Notes: generated by a model not told the origin, from the sequence alone. A stretch of 64,000 bases of DNA from a virus (IMGVR_UViG_3300047480_000545:1-64000); one strand, 5' to 3'. Counted from the stretch's first letter, positions 49,078 to 56,870 are shown. Numbers and translations are program-made.

Positions 49078-49380
49078 ATGAAACTCACCGCCACTGAAAT
49101 GGACACTGTTCTGACTCTGATCGGCAAAGCTGACTTTGACCAAATCGTTCGCATTGCTGAACGCATCAAACTTCAACGCACTTTCATCACTAATCAAAAT
49201 GTTCGCTCTGTTGTGGTCGGTGAAGAAGTTGAGTTTGTCGCTCGTGGTGTGGTAATTCGTGGCGTTGTTACAAAAGTTAACCGCAAGAACCTGATTGTTT
49301 CTCAAAAAGGTCTGAACAATGTTACCACGAACTGGAAAGTTCCTGCGATGATGGTGAGCAAGGTTCAGGCAGTCGCCTGA
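49078..49380 (+). CDS. hypothetical protein
   Basis: 100 residues. N-terminal helices (TATEMDTVLTLIGKADFDQI), then a beta-barrel-like C-terminus (GEEVEFVARGVVIRGVVTKV, NRKNLIVSQKG) that looks like a small KOW/SH3 RNA-binding fold. Strong AGAGAGGA ribosome site. Function unknown. Confidence 0.62.
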   Translation: MKLTATEMDTVLTLIGKADFDQIVRIAERIKLQRTFITNQNVRSVVVGEEVEFVARGVVIRGVVTKVNRKNLIVSQKGLNNVTTNWKVPAMMVSKVQAVA

Positions 49381-49414
49381 ACCAACCTACTTCTGAAACA
49401 TAAGGAGATACAAA

Positions 49415-49750
49415 ATGCCTTGCAGTGATGGTGGTTGGAGTGACGAAGTTCGTGTGAGCCGCGATGAGGTTGCTGAACACAATATGCTTGAAGCTTCGAT
49501 GTGCGGTATCTTGACTGCACTTGAAAGCAAACTTGGCGTAGACGAGTTGAACAAGGTTCTTGACTTGGTTGATTGGGATGAAGCTGGTGTAAAACGCCGC
49601 ACTCTTGGTCTTTGGTGGAAAAAGCACAAAGAGAAAGATGAAAAGCGCCGTGCTCGTGAAGCCGCCGAAAAGCGTAAGGAAGAACTTCGAAAAGTTGCTT
49701 TGGGCAAACTGACCGCAGAAGAACTTGAAGTTCTTGGCATCAAACTCTGA
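49415..49750 (+). CDS. conserved phage protein (MPCSDGG type)
   Basis: 111 residues starting MPCSDGGWSDEVRVSRDEV; the Met-Pro-Cys start and the following helical region recur in small proteins of many large phages. The C-terminus is a Lys/Arg/Glu coiled coil (KHKEKDEKRRAREAAEKRKE) and a leucine-rich end. Function unknown. Confidence 0.62.
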   Translation: MPCSDGGWSDEVRVSRDEVAEHNMLEASMCGILTALESKLGVDELNKVLDLVDWDEAGVKRRTLGLWWKKHKEKDEKRRAREAAEKRKEELRKVALGKLTAEELEVLGIKL

Positions 49751-49760
49751 AAGTAAACAA

Positions 49761-50114
49761 ATGTCAGTAATCAAACTCGCATTCTATGACAAGGCGACAG
49801 GCGAATATTATGTTCGCGATATGTTTGGAAAACTAGAGTTTTCAACTAATATTGAGGATGCAAGACTTTACGTCACTCGTAAAGAAGTCATTGAATATCT
49901 TGACTATGTTCAATACAACAGCAAGCGAACCCTTTCGGTTGTTGAAGTGGAAGTGTCTCGTAGGTTTGTTGGTGAAAGTAATATTGTTTCGGAAGTAAAT
50001 GAAGCAAAACAAATCTTGTTCAATACTCTTGCTGCACAAGCAGAAAACGATGTTGACGCTATGTCAGAAGAAGACTTCAAGATGTATAAGAAACTGAAGC
50101 GGGAGTTTGGCTGA
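49761..50114 (+). CDS. hypothetical protein
   Basis: 117 residues from ATG 49761. Begins with a beta hairpin (VIKLAFYDKATGEYYVRDMF), then helical and acidic. One-base overlap with the next gene. Function unknown. Confidence 0.58.
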   Translation: MSVIKLAFYDKATGEYYVRDMFGKLEFSTNIEDARLYVTRKEVIEYLDYVQYNSKRTLSVVEVEVSRRFVGESNIVSEVNEAKQILFNTLAAQAENDVDAMSEEDFKMYKKLKREFG

Positions 50115-50329
50115 TGCCTCATACCCTTACTATATCTGGTCTTGATGATTTTGAGGCAACTCATATCAGTGAGATTCTACGAGACTACAAAACTAAAATG
50201 ATGTCTGATCATCTTCATGCTTTTGTTGAAGACCGTAAAGACGGTGGCAATCGGGTGGAATGGTATGAAAAACATCTTGCTTGGCACGACGAGATAATGA
50301 AAAAAGTAAAATGGGAAAAACAGTCTTGA
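50114..50329 (+). CDS. hypothetical protein
   Basis: 71 residues, starts MPHTLTISGLDDFEATHISE, helical. The next promoter overlaps the stop. Function unknown. Confidence 0.58.
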   Translation: MPHTLTISGLDDFEATHISEILRDYKTKMMSDHLHAFVEDRKDGGNRVEWYEKHLAWHDEIMKKVKWEKQS

Positions 50330-50354
50330 CAATCTAACACGAATCGGCTATAGT
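50326..50354 (+). promoter_or_regulatory. GANTC-type sigma70 promoter
   Basis: TTGACA, 17-bp spacer with GAATC at positions 10-14, TATAGT. First promoter of the tRNA region. Confidence 0.8.
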
Positions 50355-50384
50355 AAGAAAGTAATCAAGAGAGGGATGAACAAA

Positions 50385-50522
50385 ATGTTCAAAGTCGTTT
50401 GGAGCCGCTACGGTCGTCATGCTGGTGAAAAAGTGTTTGATACTCGTGCTGCTGCTTTGTCTTTCTTTCATGCTATTCGTGGACACAACGGCGTGTCTCG
50501 TGCTGAATTGAAAGCAATTTGA
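50385..50522 (+). CDS. small basic protein
   Basis: 45 residues starting MFKVVWSRYGRHAGEKVFDT, basic, helical second half. GAGAGGG ribosome site. Lies 17 bp before the first tRNA. A late-type GATAAATA overlaps its stop. Confidence 0.55.
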   Translation: MFKVVWSRYGRHAGEKVFDTRAAALSFFHAIRGHNGVSRAELKAI

Positions 50523-50538
50523 TAAATACCTACATAAT

Positions 50539-50615
50539 GGTTCCGTAGCTCAACTGGATAGAGCAACAGCCTTCTAAGCTGTGGGTTGCAGGTTCGAGTC
50601 CTGCCGGAATCGCCA
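50539..50615 (+). tRNA. tRNA-Arg(UCU)
   Basis: Acceptor GGTTCCG/CGGAATC, G73 and encoded CCA; anticodon stem ACAGC/GCTGT with loop CTTCTAA. Reads AGA, a codon likely rare in an alphaproteobacterial host but used by this AT-richer phage. Confidence 0.95.
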
Positions 50616-50735
50616 ATATTAGGAAAGATACTTAGTATACCGTTGAGAACCTTTTCCTTTCTGTTCTCTTTGGGATATGGAAGTAGTCACTGACACGGCG
50701 GGTTTGGGGGCTGGTGTCGGAACAAGTAATAAAAT

Positions 50736-50812
50736 GCCCTCGTAGCCCAAAGGCAGGAGGCAGGAGACTTAAAATCTCTACAGTGTGGGTTCGAATCCCA
50801 CCGGGGGCACCA
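50736..50812 (+). tRNA. tRNA-Leu(UAA) with short variable loop
   Basis: Acceptor GCCCTCG/CGGGGGC, A73, CCA. Anticodon stem GGAGA/TCTCT, loop CTTAAAA. The variable region is only about five bases (ACAGT), not the long arm of bacterial tRNA-Leu; this reduced form is known from other phages. Confidence 0.88.
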
Positions 50813-50926
50813 TTTAGAAGGTAATGCGATGGCGGTAGCGGGACAATGGTCCTACAGGGATGATGCTCTGCGTCTAGGTTACTGAAAGCAGTTTTTCGGA
50901 GTCTGCGACAAACCGAACAGAATTAC
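50813..50926 (+). ncRNA. structured spacer between tRNAs
   Basis: Ends pair (GTAAT 50821-50825 with ATTAC 50922-50926). Inside, GTAG-GGAC-AATG-GTCC-TAC makes one hairpin and ACTG-AAAG-CAGT-TTTTT makes a terminator-like one. No open frame. May be a tRNA-processing linker or small RNA. Confidence 0.35.
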
Positions 50927-51003
50927 GGTCCTCTATCATAATTGGTGAATGAGCGTTCCTCATAAGAACGGATATCTCGGTTCAAGTCCGAGGGGGACTA
51001 CCA
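50927..51003 (+). tRNA. tRNA with CAU anticodon, candidate tRNA-Ile2
   Basis: Acceptor GGTCCTC/GGGGACT (wobble closing pair), A73, CCA; anticodon stem CGTTC/GAACG, loop CTCATAA. The TilS gene starts 251 bp downstream, so lysidine modification to read AUA is plausible. Three other CAU tRNAs in the window cover initiator and elongator Met. Confidence 0.9.
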
Positions 51004-51021
51004 AAATAAAAAGGTCTGAAT

Positions 51022-51273
51022 ATGATTGATATGTCGTTTATAAAAGTCCTTCCATCTGATTACACTGATTATGGTGGAGAAGTCAAACGATGGGCCGACA
51101 ATCAAGATTACCCAGACTGTAGTTGTGGATGTAAATGGTTTTTGCCTCTTGACGGGGAACTTGGATTTGATTATGGTGTATGTGCGAATAAGAAGTCTCC
51201 ACGACTCGGCCTTCTAACATTTGAACACCAAACAGGAAAAGACTGTTTCGAATATGATCAAAATCCAAGGTAA
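51022..51273 (+). CDS. Cys-rich zinc-binding hypothetical protein
   Basis: 83 residues. CSCGCKWFLPL, YGVCANKKSPR and GKDCFEYD provide five Cys in a pattern (C-S-C-G-C-K-W-F ... V-C-x-N-x-x-S-P-R-x-G-L-L-T-F-E-H-Q) shared by small uncharacterised bacterial and phage proteins. Overlaps the TilS start by 20 bases. Confidence 0.62.
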   Translation: MIDMSFIKVLPSDYTDYGGEVKRWADNQDYPDCSCGCKWFLPLDGELGFDYGVCANKKSPRLGLLTFEHQTGKDCFEYDQNPR

Positions 51274-51847
51274 AATCCCACGTGAAGTGATTGTCGCTTG
51301 TAGTGGCGGCGTTGATAGTATGGCAGTTGTTGACTTCCTAAGTCGCAATCATACAGTCCGTCCCCTATTTGTAAATCACGGAACTGAAACAAGTAGAGAA
51401 GCAGAAAAGTTTCTTGATTCTGTATTTGGTGAACGTCTCATCAAGACATGTATTTCTGATGAAAACCCTCCCAAAAATACGTCTCAGGAAGAACATTGGA
51501 GAAACGAGCGATACAAAATCTTCTATAGTATGGATGTGCCAGTTGTAACTTGTCATCACTTGGATGATTGCACTGAAACTTGGATTTGGTCGTCATTGAA
51601 CGGTTTTGGTAAAGTTATTCCATATCGCAACATGAATGTTATTCGTCCATTTCGTATGAACCGTAAGTATGAGTTTGTTGATTGGTGTGAACGAAAAAGC
51701 ATTGAATGGATTGAAGATAAAAGTAACAGCGATACAAAGTATATGCGTAACTTTATTCGTCATGAGTTGATGCCAAAAGCGTTAGTTGTAAATCCTGGTT
51801 TGTATAAAGTAGTTGCAAAAGTTGTGAAAGAGGCGTCAGTAGCATAA
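51254..51847 (+). CDS. tilS: tRNA(Ile)-lysidine synthetase, minimal
   Basis: Converts C34 of tRNA-Ile(CAU) to lysidine so that it reads AUA as Ile. 197 residues, only the catalytic N-terminal domain of the usual 320-440. PP-loop SGGVDSMAVVDF (about 20-31), HHLDDCTETW (about 104-113) and the hallmark EDKSNSDTKYMRNFIRHEL (about 160-178). Next to a CAU tRNA and in a tRNA-rich region. The minimal size suggests a dedicated phage tRNA substrate. Confidence 0.88.
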   Translation: MIKIQGKIPREVIVACSGGVDSMAVVDFLSRNHTVRPLFVNHGTETSREAEKFLDSVFGERLIKTCISDENPPKNTSQEEHWRNERYKIFYSMDVPVVTCHHLDDCTETWIWSSLNGFGKVIPYRNMNVIRPFRMNRKYEFVDWCERKSIEWIEDKSNSDTKYMRNFIRHELMPKALVVNPGLYKVVAKVVKEASVA

Positions 51848-51850
51848 ATA
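51843..51850 (+). promoter_or_regulatory. T4-type late promoter (CATAAATA)
   Basis: One mismatch from TATAAATA; overlaps the TilS stop and lies 20 bp before the 51870 gene with GGGGAG between. Confidence 0.5.
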
Positions 51851-51869
51851 GTGTGAGGGGAGAACTTAC

Positions 51870-52085
51870 ATGAATATGTTACAGCTAAATCCACCGATAC
51901 CTCTTTATACGCCAAGAGGTCCAGCATTGGCGCATGTTTTGATAGATTATGGACCAGAACATAACTTGATGTGGGTTTGTTTTGGTGATGATGATGGACA
52001 GTGTTGGACTTGGCCAAACAACAAAGTAAGAGCACAAAAAAATATTTCTCTTGGTAGAGAGATAGATAATACAAAAGATTTATAA
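51870..52085 (+). CDS. hypothetical small protein
   Basis: 71 residues starting MNMLQLNPPIPLYTPRGPAL, with NLMWVCFGDDDGQCWTWPNN in the middle. Similar short proteins follow structural gene clusters in T4-like phages. Function unknown. Confidence 0.6.
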   Translation: MNMLQLNPPIPLYTPRGPALAHVLIDYGPEHNLMWVCFGDDDGQCWTWPNNKVRAQKNISLGREIDNTKDL

Positions 52086-52089
52086 ATTT

Positions 52090-52174
52090 GCCCGTATGGT
52101 GAAATTGGTAGACGCGCCTGACTCAAAATCAGGTTCCTAACGGAGTGGGGGTTCAAGTCCCTCTACGGGCACCA
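52090..52174 (+). tRNA. tRNA-Leu(CAA)
   Basis: Class II. Acceptor GCCCGTA/TACGGGC, A73, CCA; anticodon stem CCTGA/TCAGG, loop CTCAAAA; long variable arm. Confidence 0.95.
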
Positions 52175-52384
52175 TAGACGTTCTGTGTAGCAACAGATAG
52201 TATGGGCGGTAACCCATATGATGAGAAGCGATGTAGCAACCGCAAAAAAAGCCCGAAGCAGAGTAATGCCGTGTATCGTAGCACGTGAGTGTTGAAGACT
52301 GGACTAGGTTGAAGCTGTGTGGCCAGCTACGGCGCACCTACAGTGGACTGGGTAGAAGGGATAAAGATGCATACGATTTATTAT
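52175..52384 (+). ncRNA. structured spacer, no gene
   Basis: 210 nt without a credible frame. Hairpins: ATGGG/CCCAT around 52202-52217, CGTG/CACG around 52271-52286, AGCT/AGCT around 52311-52326. May be one or two small RNAs between tRNA-Leu and the tRNA-like RNA. Confidence 0.3.
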
Positions 52385-52481
52385 GTTGGACTGGCATGGT
52401 GTGCTGATGTTGTTTCATATATTCGGGCAGGCGGATGAAACAAATTGTTCAAAGCAGGGTTCAAATCCCTCTCCAACACCA
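52385..52481 (+). ncRNA. tRNA-like RNA with extended anticodon-position hairpin
   Basis: Ends pair as a tRNA acceptor (GTTGGA/TCCAAC), A73 and CCA are encoded, and the T loop TTCAAAT with GGG/CCC stem is intact. In place of the 5-bp anticodon stem and 7-nt loop there is a 9-bp stem TTGTTTCAT/ATGAAACAA (52410-52418 with 52435-52443) with a 16-nt loop. Either a tRNA with an insertion in the anticodon loop or a decoy. Confidence 0.6.
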
Positions 52482-52492
52482 GAGGTTAAAAA

Positions 52493-53113
52493 ATGAGTAG
52501 ATTAGTTGTTTTTGGTTGCAGTTACACATATGGACACTCGTTAGAGGATTGTCATACCAATGAATATCCATATATAACATCGTATCCAAGTAAGATGGGT
52601 TGGCCAAATACTCTCGCTGAAAAACTAGGAATACAAGAAGTAGTAAACAAAAGTATTCCTGGTGCTAGTAATAAAAAAATATGGAAAACTGTAGTTGACT
52701 TTGGTTATCATCAAGATGATATTGTTATAGTAAATTGGTCTTTTATTACAAGAACAACATATTTTAGAGAAAACTCGGATGATGTTTTTATACTACCAAG
52801 ATATTCAGAGTATGAATGGTATTATGAAAACTTATATTCTGAATATGATGGTTTAATAGATTTGAATTTAAGAGCGGACCATATACACCGATATTTATGG
52901 TCAAAAGATGTAAATAACTTTCACGCACTTTTATCTATTTCTAATATTACCTCAAAAAGTGTTGGAAATTGGATGAGTTTTGAATTTTTGAAATCTGATT
53001 TTGATAGTATTAGATTAAAATATCCTCCTGCATTGGATGGATCACATCCAAATAAAGATGCTCACGATGAATACGCTTTGTGTTTGTTTAACGAGTTGAA
53101 TGGTAAAATTTGA
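52493..53113 (+). CDS. SGNH-hydrolase-like protein
   Basis: 206 residues. LVVFGCSYTYGHSLEDC replaces the GDS block, NKSIPGASNKKIW matches block II (Gly), VIVNWSFITR block III, and LDGSHPNKDAHDEYA supplies the Asp-x-x-His block V. SGNH esterases deacetylate surface glycans or lipids; phage members of this short type are conserved but uncharacterised. Between tRNA-like RNAs. Confidence 0.72.
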   Translation: MSRLVVFGCSYTYGHSLEDCHTNEYPYITSYPSKMGWPNTLAEKLGIQEVVNKSIPGASNKKIWKTVVDFGYHQDDIVIVNWSFITRTTYFRENSDDVFILPRYSEYEWYYENLYSEYDGLIDLNLRADHIHRYLWSKDVNNFHALLSISNITSKSVGNWMSFEFLKSDFDSIRLKYPPALDGSHPNKDAHDEYALCLFNELNGKI

Positions 53114-53114
53114 A

Positions 53115-53280
53115 ATATAAAACCCTCTGGATTTGCCACGTAAGTTAACCCATGCGGCTGTGGATGGGACTTATCCTTAACAATCTTTAAAATCTGTTCC
53201 TCTCTGATACAGAGAATGATGCTGGTATACCGTAAAATGTCGTGTTCCCGCGCATAAGCATCTGGTTGGGGGTTTTATAT
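53115..53280 (+). ncRNA. structured RNA closed by a 13-bp terminal stem
   Basis: ATATAAAACCCTC (53115-53127) pairs with GGGGGTTTTATAT (53268-53280), one G-T pair. Internal hairpins: CCCAT/ATGGG, TCTCT-GATAC-AGAGA, GATGCT/AGCATC. No open frame. The 3' arm overlaps a late promoter. Confidence 0.6.
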
Positions 53281-53285
53281 AAATA
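53278..53285 (+). promoter_or_regulatory. T4-type late promoter (TATAAATA)
   Basis: Exact consensus, just six bases before the 53291 ATG, so the transcript would have almost no leader. It may serve the methyltransferase at 53517. Confidence 0.6.
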
Positions 53286-53290
53286 CATTT

Positions 53291-53542
53291 ATGAGAAATG
53301 TATTAACAAACTATATAAAAAGATGCGGCACCGCATTTAGTATTCTCTTCAATGTAGTGATTGGTGGAGAAAGCAATCAAACTTTTAGTGCAAGAAATTG
53401 GCATTGGAAACGAACTAACAAACCAAACATCGTATGGTTTATAAACTTGGTATTTAACGATAGCCACCATTGTATGGAGAGTTGGGTTTATTGGAAAGTA
53501 AGAAAAGAAATTCCGAATGACCGAAGTAAAAACATGGAATAA
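53291..53542 (+). CDS. hypothetical small phage protein
   Basis: 83 residues: FSILFNVVIGGESNQTFSAR then HHCMESWVYWKVRKE. The GG-x-x-x-Q-T-F-S-A-R and H-C-x-x-S stretches recur in a small conserved phage family of unknown role. Overlaps the methyltransferase by 26 bases. Confidence 0.62.
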   Translation: MRNVLTNYIKRCGTAFSILFNVVIGGESNQTFSARNWHWKRTNKPNIVWFINLVFNDSHHCMESWVYWKVRKEIPNDRSKNME

Positions 53543-54227
53543 AATATTTAACAATCCAAATCTTTCATGGGTTTTAGAAACAAACAAAATACTAGTATCA
53601 ACTGACAAATCGGTATTTGATTCATCTTTTGAATTGCACAAGGCCATTTTTGATTGCGACAAAAACACATTCAAATCGTATGTAGAATACATGATGGATT
53701 TTGTTGAAACAAATTCGTCAATAGCTGAGTTTGGATGCGGAAACGCTGCATTATTACATTACCTTCACCACACATATGGAAATGATGTATATGGAATTGA
53801 TATAAGCAAACAACTTATAGACCAATGCATGATACTGTTTCCTATGCAAGCACATCACTTTTTTGTTTCCGATAAAAAAATACCGATAACTGATAATAAA
53901 GTTGATTGGTTCATATCAAATTCAGTTTTTCAATATCTATCATATGATGATGCTGATTACGTCACTCAAGAAATGCTACGTTGCTCAAAATATGGCGTTG
54001 TGATATCCGATGTGAAAGATAAAGAAACAGAGAATCTTTTCAAGGAAAAGCAAGCAAACAGACAAAATCTAACACTTGAGCAATTGTCTGAGAAATACAA
54101 AACTACTCCACTTACATTCTATGACAAAAGTTTTTTTGATAAGTATAAGAATGTTGAAATTGTTCCCATGCTGACATCATACCCAGATGCGGAACTTGGT
54201 TCATATACGGTAGTGATACGAAAATAA
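53517..54227 (+). CDS. SAM-dependent methyltransferase, class I
   Basis: 236 residues. Motif I IAEFGCGNAALL (about 63-74), motif II DVYGIDISKQLID, and motif IV VDWFISNSVFQYLS (about 127-140). Target unknown; Met-10-type small-molecule methyltransferases share this layout. Precedes a tRNA-Ser by three bases. Confidence 0.78.
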   Translation: MTEVKTWNKIFNNPNLSWVLETNKILVSTDKSVFDSSFELHKAIFDCDKNTFKSYVEYMMDFVETNSSIAEFGCGNAALLHYLHHTYGNDVYGIDISKQLIDQCMILFPMQAHHFFVSDKKIPITDNKVDWFISNSVFQYLSYDDADYVTQEMLRCSKYGVVISDVKDKETENLFKEKQANRQNLTLEQLSEKYKTTPLTFYDKSFFDKYKNVEIVPMLTSYPDAELGSYTVVIRK

Positions 54228-54230
54228 AAA

Positions 54231-54320
54231 GGAAAGTTGGCCGAGCGGTCGATGGCACTCGTCTACTAAACGAGCAGGGGGTGAAACCTCTCGTGGGTTC
54301 GAATCCCACACTTTCCGCCA
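54231..54320 (+). tRNA. tRNA-Ser with ACU anticodon
   Basis: Class II. Acceptor GGAAAGT/ACTTTCC, G73, CCA; stem CTCGT/ACGAG, loop CTACTAA, so A34 where bacteria use G34 (GCU). A separate tRNA-Ser(GCU) lies at 59414. Confidence 0.85.
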
Positions 54321-54325
54321 TATCT

Positions 54326-54333
54326 TATAAATA
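54326..54333 (+). promoter_or_regulatory. T4-type late promoter (TATAAATA)
   Basis: Exact consensus, 33 bp before the ornithine-decarboxylase-like gene and right after a tRNA. Confidence 0.65.
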
Positions 54334-54365
54334 ACTGTGTTGTTTTACGAAAGGGTCACAACACT

Positions 54366-55493
54366 ATGGATAAACTAGAAGATTACATTCGCTCGAATGT
54401 TTTCGACTATCCAACCCTCGTTCTAGATGTGGAGAAGGTAGAAGAAAACTACAAAAAATTGAAATCTGGACTTGGAAATGCCCATATTCACTATGCCGTG
54501 AAAGCAAATCCACAAAAGGAAATCATAAACAAACTCGTCAAACTTGGATGCCGTTTTGACGCAGCAAGCGCAGAAGAAATACGCATATGTCTATATGCTG
54601 GCGCTAAACCAGAACACATTAGTTTTGGAAACACGGTAAAGCGTCCAGCAGACCTTGAATATGCGTATGCACAAGGTATCAAACTTTATGCAGCAGATGC
54701 AGAAGAAGAACTAGACAAGATAGCAAAATACGCACCGAACAGTGAAGTATTCATTCGCCTATTAGTTACAAACTCACAAGCGGAATGGCCATTGAGTCGT
54801 AAGTTTGGATGCGGACAATCAAAAGCTATTCCTCTCATGAAGTATGCTAAATCTGTTGGGCTGAAACCAATCGGTATTAGCTTCCATGTTGGGTCGCAAA
54901 CTCGTCATCCAGAAATGTGGGATGACACTCTGACATATGCCTCAGAGGTCTGGAAAGACGCTGTAAGCAATGGCTTTGATATGAAGCTACTCAACATAGG
55001 TGGTGGATTTCCTGCCTTCTATGGCGTTCCTATCACCGATTCAGAGGCATACTGCCAACTACTCACACAGATGATTTCGGATAAGTTTGGCGTTGTTGAG
55101 TATATCATGGCAGAACCTGGCCGTGGTATGGTTGGAAATGTTGGTATGATTTCTGCCAATGTTCTACTTGTGTCAACTAAAAATGAAGGTGACGAAGTTC
55201 GTTGGGTTTACTTGGATATTGGTAAGTTCAGTGGCCTTGCAGAAACCGCAGAAGAAGCAATCAAGTATCAGTTTGTGACACCAGATTGCCGTAGCAATGA
55301 TACAATGTCCTGTGTTCTTGCTGGTCCTACCTGTGATAGTGCTGATGTTTTGTATGAAACTAACAAAGTAAAGTTTCCAACTGACTTGAAGTCTGGTGAT
55401 AGAATCTTTATCAAGAACTGTGGAGCATACACAACTACATACTCAACGGTTGCGTTCAATGGGTTTCCGCCACTTGGCGTAATCGTAATATAA
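54366..55493 (+). CDS. ornithine decarboxylase-like PLP enzyme (fold III)
   Basis: 375 residues. PLP-lysine motif HYAVKANPQKEI (about 39-50), SFHVGSQ, NIGGGFPAFYGV (about 216-227), AEPGRGMVGN and LAGPTCDSADVL, GAYTTTYSTVAFNGF. Matches alpha/beta-barrel decarboxylases of the ornithine/diaminopimelate group; the length favours bacterial and eukaryote-like ornithine decarboxylase. It would make putrescine, a DNA-packaging counter-ion. Late promoter upstream fits a role at packaging. Confidence 0.85.
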   Translation: MDKLEDYIRSNVFDYPTLVLDVEKVEENYKKLKSGLGNAHIHYAVKANPQKEIINKLVKLGCRFDAASAEEIRICLYAGAKPEHISFGNTVKRPADLEYAYAQGIKLYAADAEEELDKIAKYAPNSEVFIRLLVTNSQAEWPLSRKFGCGQSKAIPLMKYAKSVGLKPIGISFHVGSQTRHPEMWDDTLTYASEVWKDAVSNGFDMKLLNIGGGFPAFYGVPITDSEAYCQLLTQMISDKFGVVEYIMAEPGRGMVGNVGMISANVLLVSTKNEGDEVRWVYLDIGKFSGLAETAEEAIKYQFVTPDCRSNDTMSCVLAGPTCDSADVLYETNKVKFPTDLKSGDRIFIKNCGAYTTTYSTVAFNGFPPLGVIVI

Positions 55494-55496
55494 ATA
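55489..55496 (+). promoter_or_regulatory. T4-type late promoter (TATAAATA)
   Basis: Exact consensus overlapping the previous stop; 74 bp before the LamG gene. Confidence 0.6.
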
Positions 55497-55520
55497 GATA
55501 AATAAAACAGCATATAATTC

Positions 55521-55549
55521 TTGACAAAAAACTTCAAATCAAGTATACA
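55521..55549 (+). promoter_or_regulatory. sigma70-like promoter
   Basis: TTGACA, 17-bp spacer, TATACA; spacer has AAATC rather than GAATC. With the late promoter just upstream, the LamG gene has a dual control region. Confidence 0.65.
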
Positions 55550-55569
55550 TGTTGATCACGAGGTATAAT

Positions 55570-56631
55570 ATGACTGCACCAAATATAGCAAATAGTCTAA
55601 ATATAGACGGAGAAAGTAGCGTTTCCTCCGTTCTACAACTAACACCAAAAGTCATTTTGTTCAATGAGGCTGGTTCTGGTAAGCTAATAAAAGTAAATCA
55701 AATAGTAGCGACTAACGTGGATAGACTATATCCTGCTCTTGTTACAGTTCAAATTTCAAGAAATGGCATTACATACTCTATTTTTAGCACTGTGTCTGTT
55801 CCTGCAAATTCCTCTGTTTCTTTGATGACTAAAGAAATTGGCATTTACCTTGAAGAATCTGATGCGATTGTTTCTTTTGCAAGTATTGCCAATGATATAC
55901 AAATAACAGCGTCATATGAAGTCATTTCTGAAACTACCGATATTGTGACTACACGTGGCCTACAGCTTTACTACGAACCTGGCGATGGCAACAGTTATCC
56001 TGGCACTGGAACTGTGTTGAACGACCTTTCACCAAATGCATACAACGGAACGCTCACTGATGTAACTTATTTGAGTTCAAATGGTGGAGTGTTAGATTTT
56101 GATGTTACTGCTACTGCTATTTGTGATACACAAGCTGACATTTTGGATGTTGGCGCAAACGACTTCACTTGGGAAGTATGGGTAAATATTGATGCACATA
56201 CTGTGAATAACCAAACCATTTTTGAAAAAGAAGGTGCGTCCTCAAACAGAAGTTATGGTTTATATATAGATGCGTTTGGCGCGGTAAATCGCCCAACATT
56301 CAGATATAGTTTTGATGGCACAAACTGGTTATATCATGGATTATGGTCTAACTCTGAACCAATGGTCACTGGAACTTGGTATCATGTTGCAGTAGTCAGA
56401 AGCGGGGCATCACTTACTGGTTACAGGAATGGAGTTGCGAAATTCACAAGAAGTGATTTGTCAACAACTGCCCTTTTTGATAGTCCAGAGTTTTTGCAGT
56501 TTGGTTCCACCAATAACAGTTTTGCTTGGTTAGATGGAAAGTTAGGCGGAATACGGTTCTATAACAGAGCACTGAGTGCAACAGAACTACTTCAAAACTT
56601 CAATGCTCATAAGACACGTTACGGTCTATAA
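55570..56631 (+). CDS. LamG/concanavalin-like virion protein
   Basis: 354 residues. An N-terminal beta domain (about 1-125) precedes a LamG-type lectin domain (about 130-350): LQLYYEPGDGNSYPGTGT, WEVWVNIDA, GTWYHVAVVRSGASLTGYRN, KLGGIRFYNRALSATELLQN. Such domains are common in tail, fibre and capsid-decorating proteins that bind glycans. No signal peptide; the late promoter supports a virion role. Confidence 0.75.
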   Translation: MTAPNIANSLNIDGESSVSSVLQLTPKVILFNEAGSGKLIKVNQIVATNVDRLYPALVTVQISRNGITYSIFSTVSVPANSSVSLMTKEIGIYLEESDAIVSFASIANDIQITASYEVISETTDIVTTRGLQLYYEPGDGNSYPGTGTVLNDLSPNAYNGTLTDVTYLSSNGGVLDFDVTATAICDTQADILDVGANDFTWEVWVNIDAHTVNNQTIFEKEGASSNRSYGLYIDAFGAVNRPTFRYSFDGTNWLYHGLWSNSEPMVTGTWYHVAVVRSGASLTGYRNGVAKFTRSDLSTTALFDSPEFLQFGSTNNSFAWLDGKLGGIRFYNRALSATELLQNFNAHKTRYGL

Positions 56632-56675
56632 TACAGAAAAAATGTAAAAAAGATAAATAAAATAGAAGATAATGC

Positions 56676-56706
56676 TTGACGAATCACTCTGATAGTGCTA
56701 TAAATA
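56676..56706 (+). promoter_or_regulatory. GANTC promoter fused to TATAAATA
   Basis: TTGACG, 17-bp spacer, TATAAA, with GAATC starting at the last base of the -35. The -10 is part of TATAAATA (56699-56706), as at 40001. Start of a roughly 200-nt transcript. Confidence 0.65.
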
Positions 56707-56740
56707 AAGAATAGAAACAAACAAAGGACTAAGACTTTCA

Positions 56741-56836
56741 ATGAAAACCGCTTCTACACATAAGATGATTATTCGCCGCACTTGGTGTGGTCGCTTTATG
56801 TATAGCGGCTGCGAGGGTCTTGGTATGGGAATGTAA
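56741..56836 (+). CDS. 31-residue leader-like peptide
   Basis: MKTASTHKMIIRRTWCGRFM then YSGCEGLGMGM, between a promoter and a terminator 35 bp after its stop. It could be an attenuation leader, a toxin-like peptide, or spurious within a small RNA. AAAGGA lies 13 bases upstream. Confidence 0.4.
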   Translation: MKTASTHKMIIRRTWCGRFMYSGCEGLGMGM

Positions 56837-56870
56837 CTTACATATCCATACAGTTCTAACGAACACAGGA

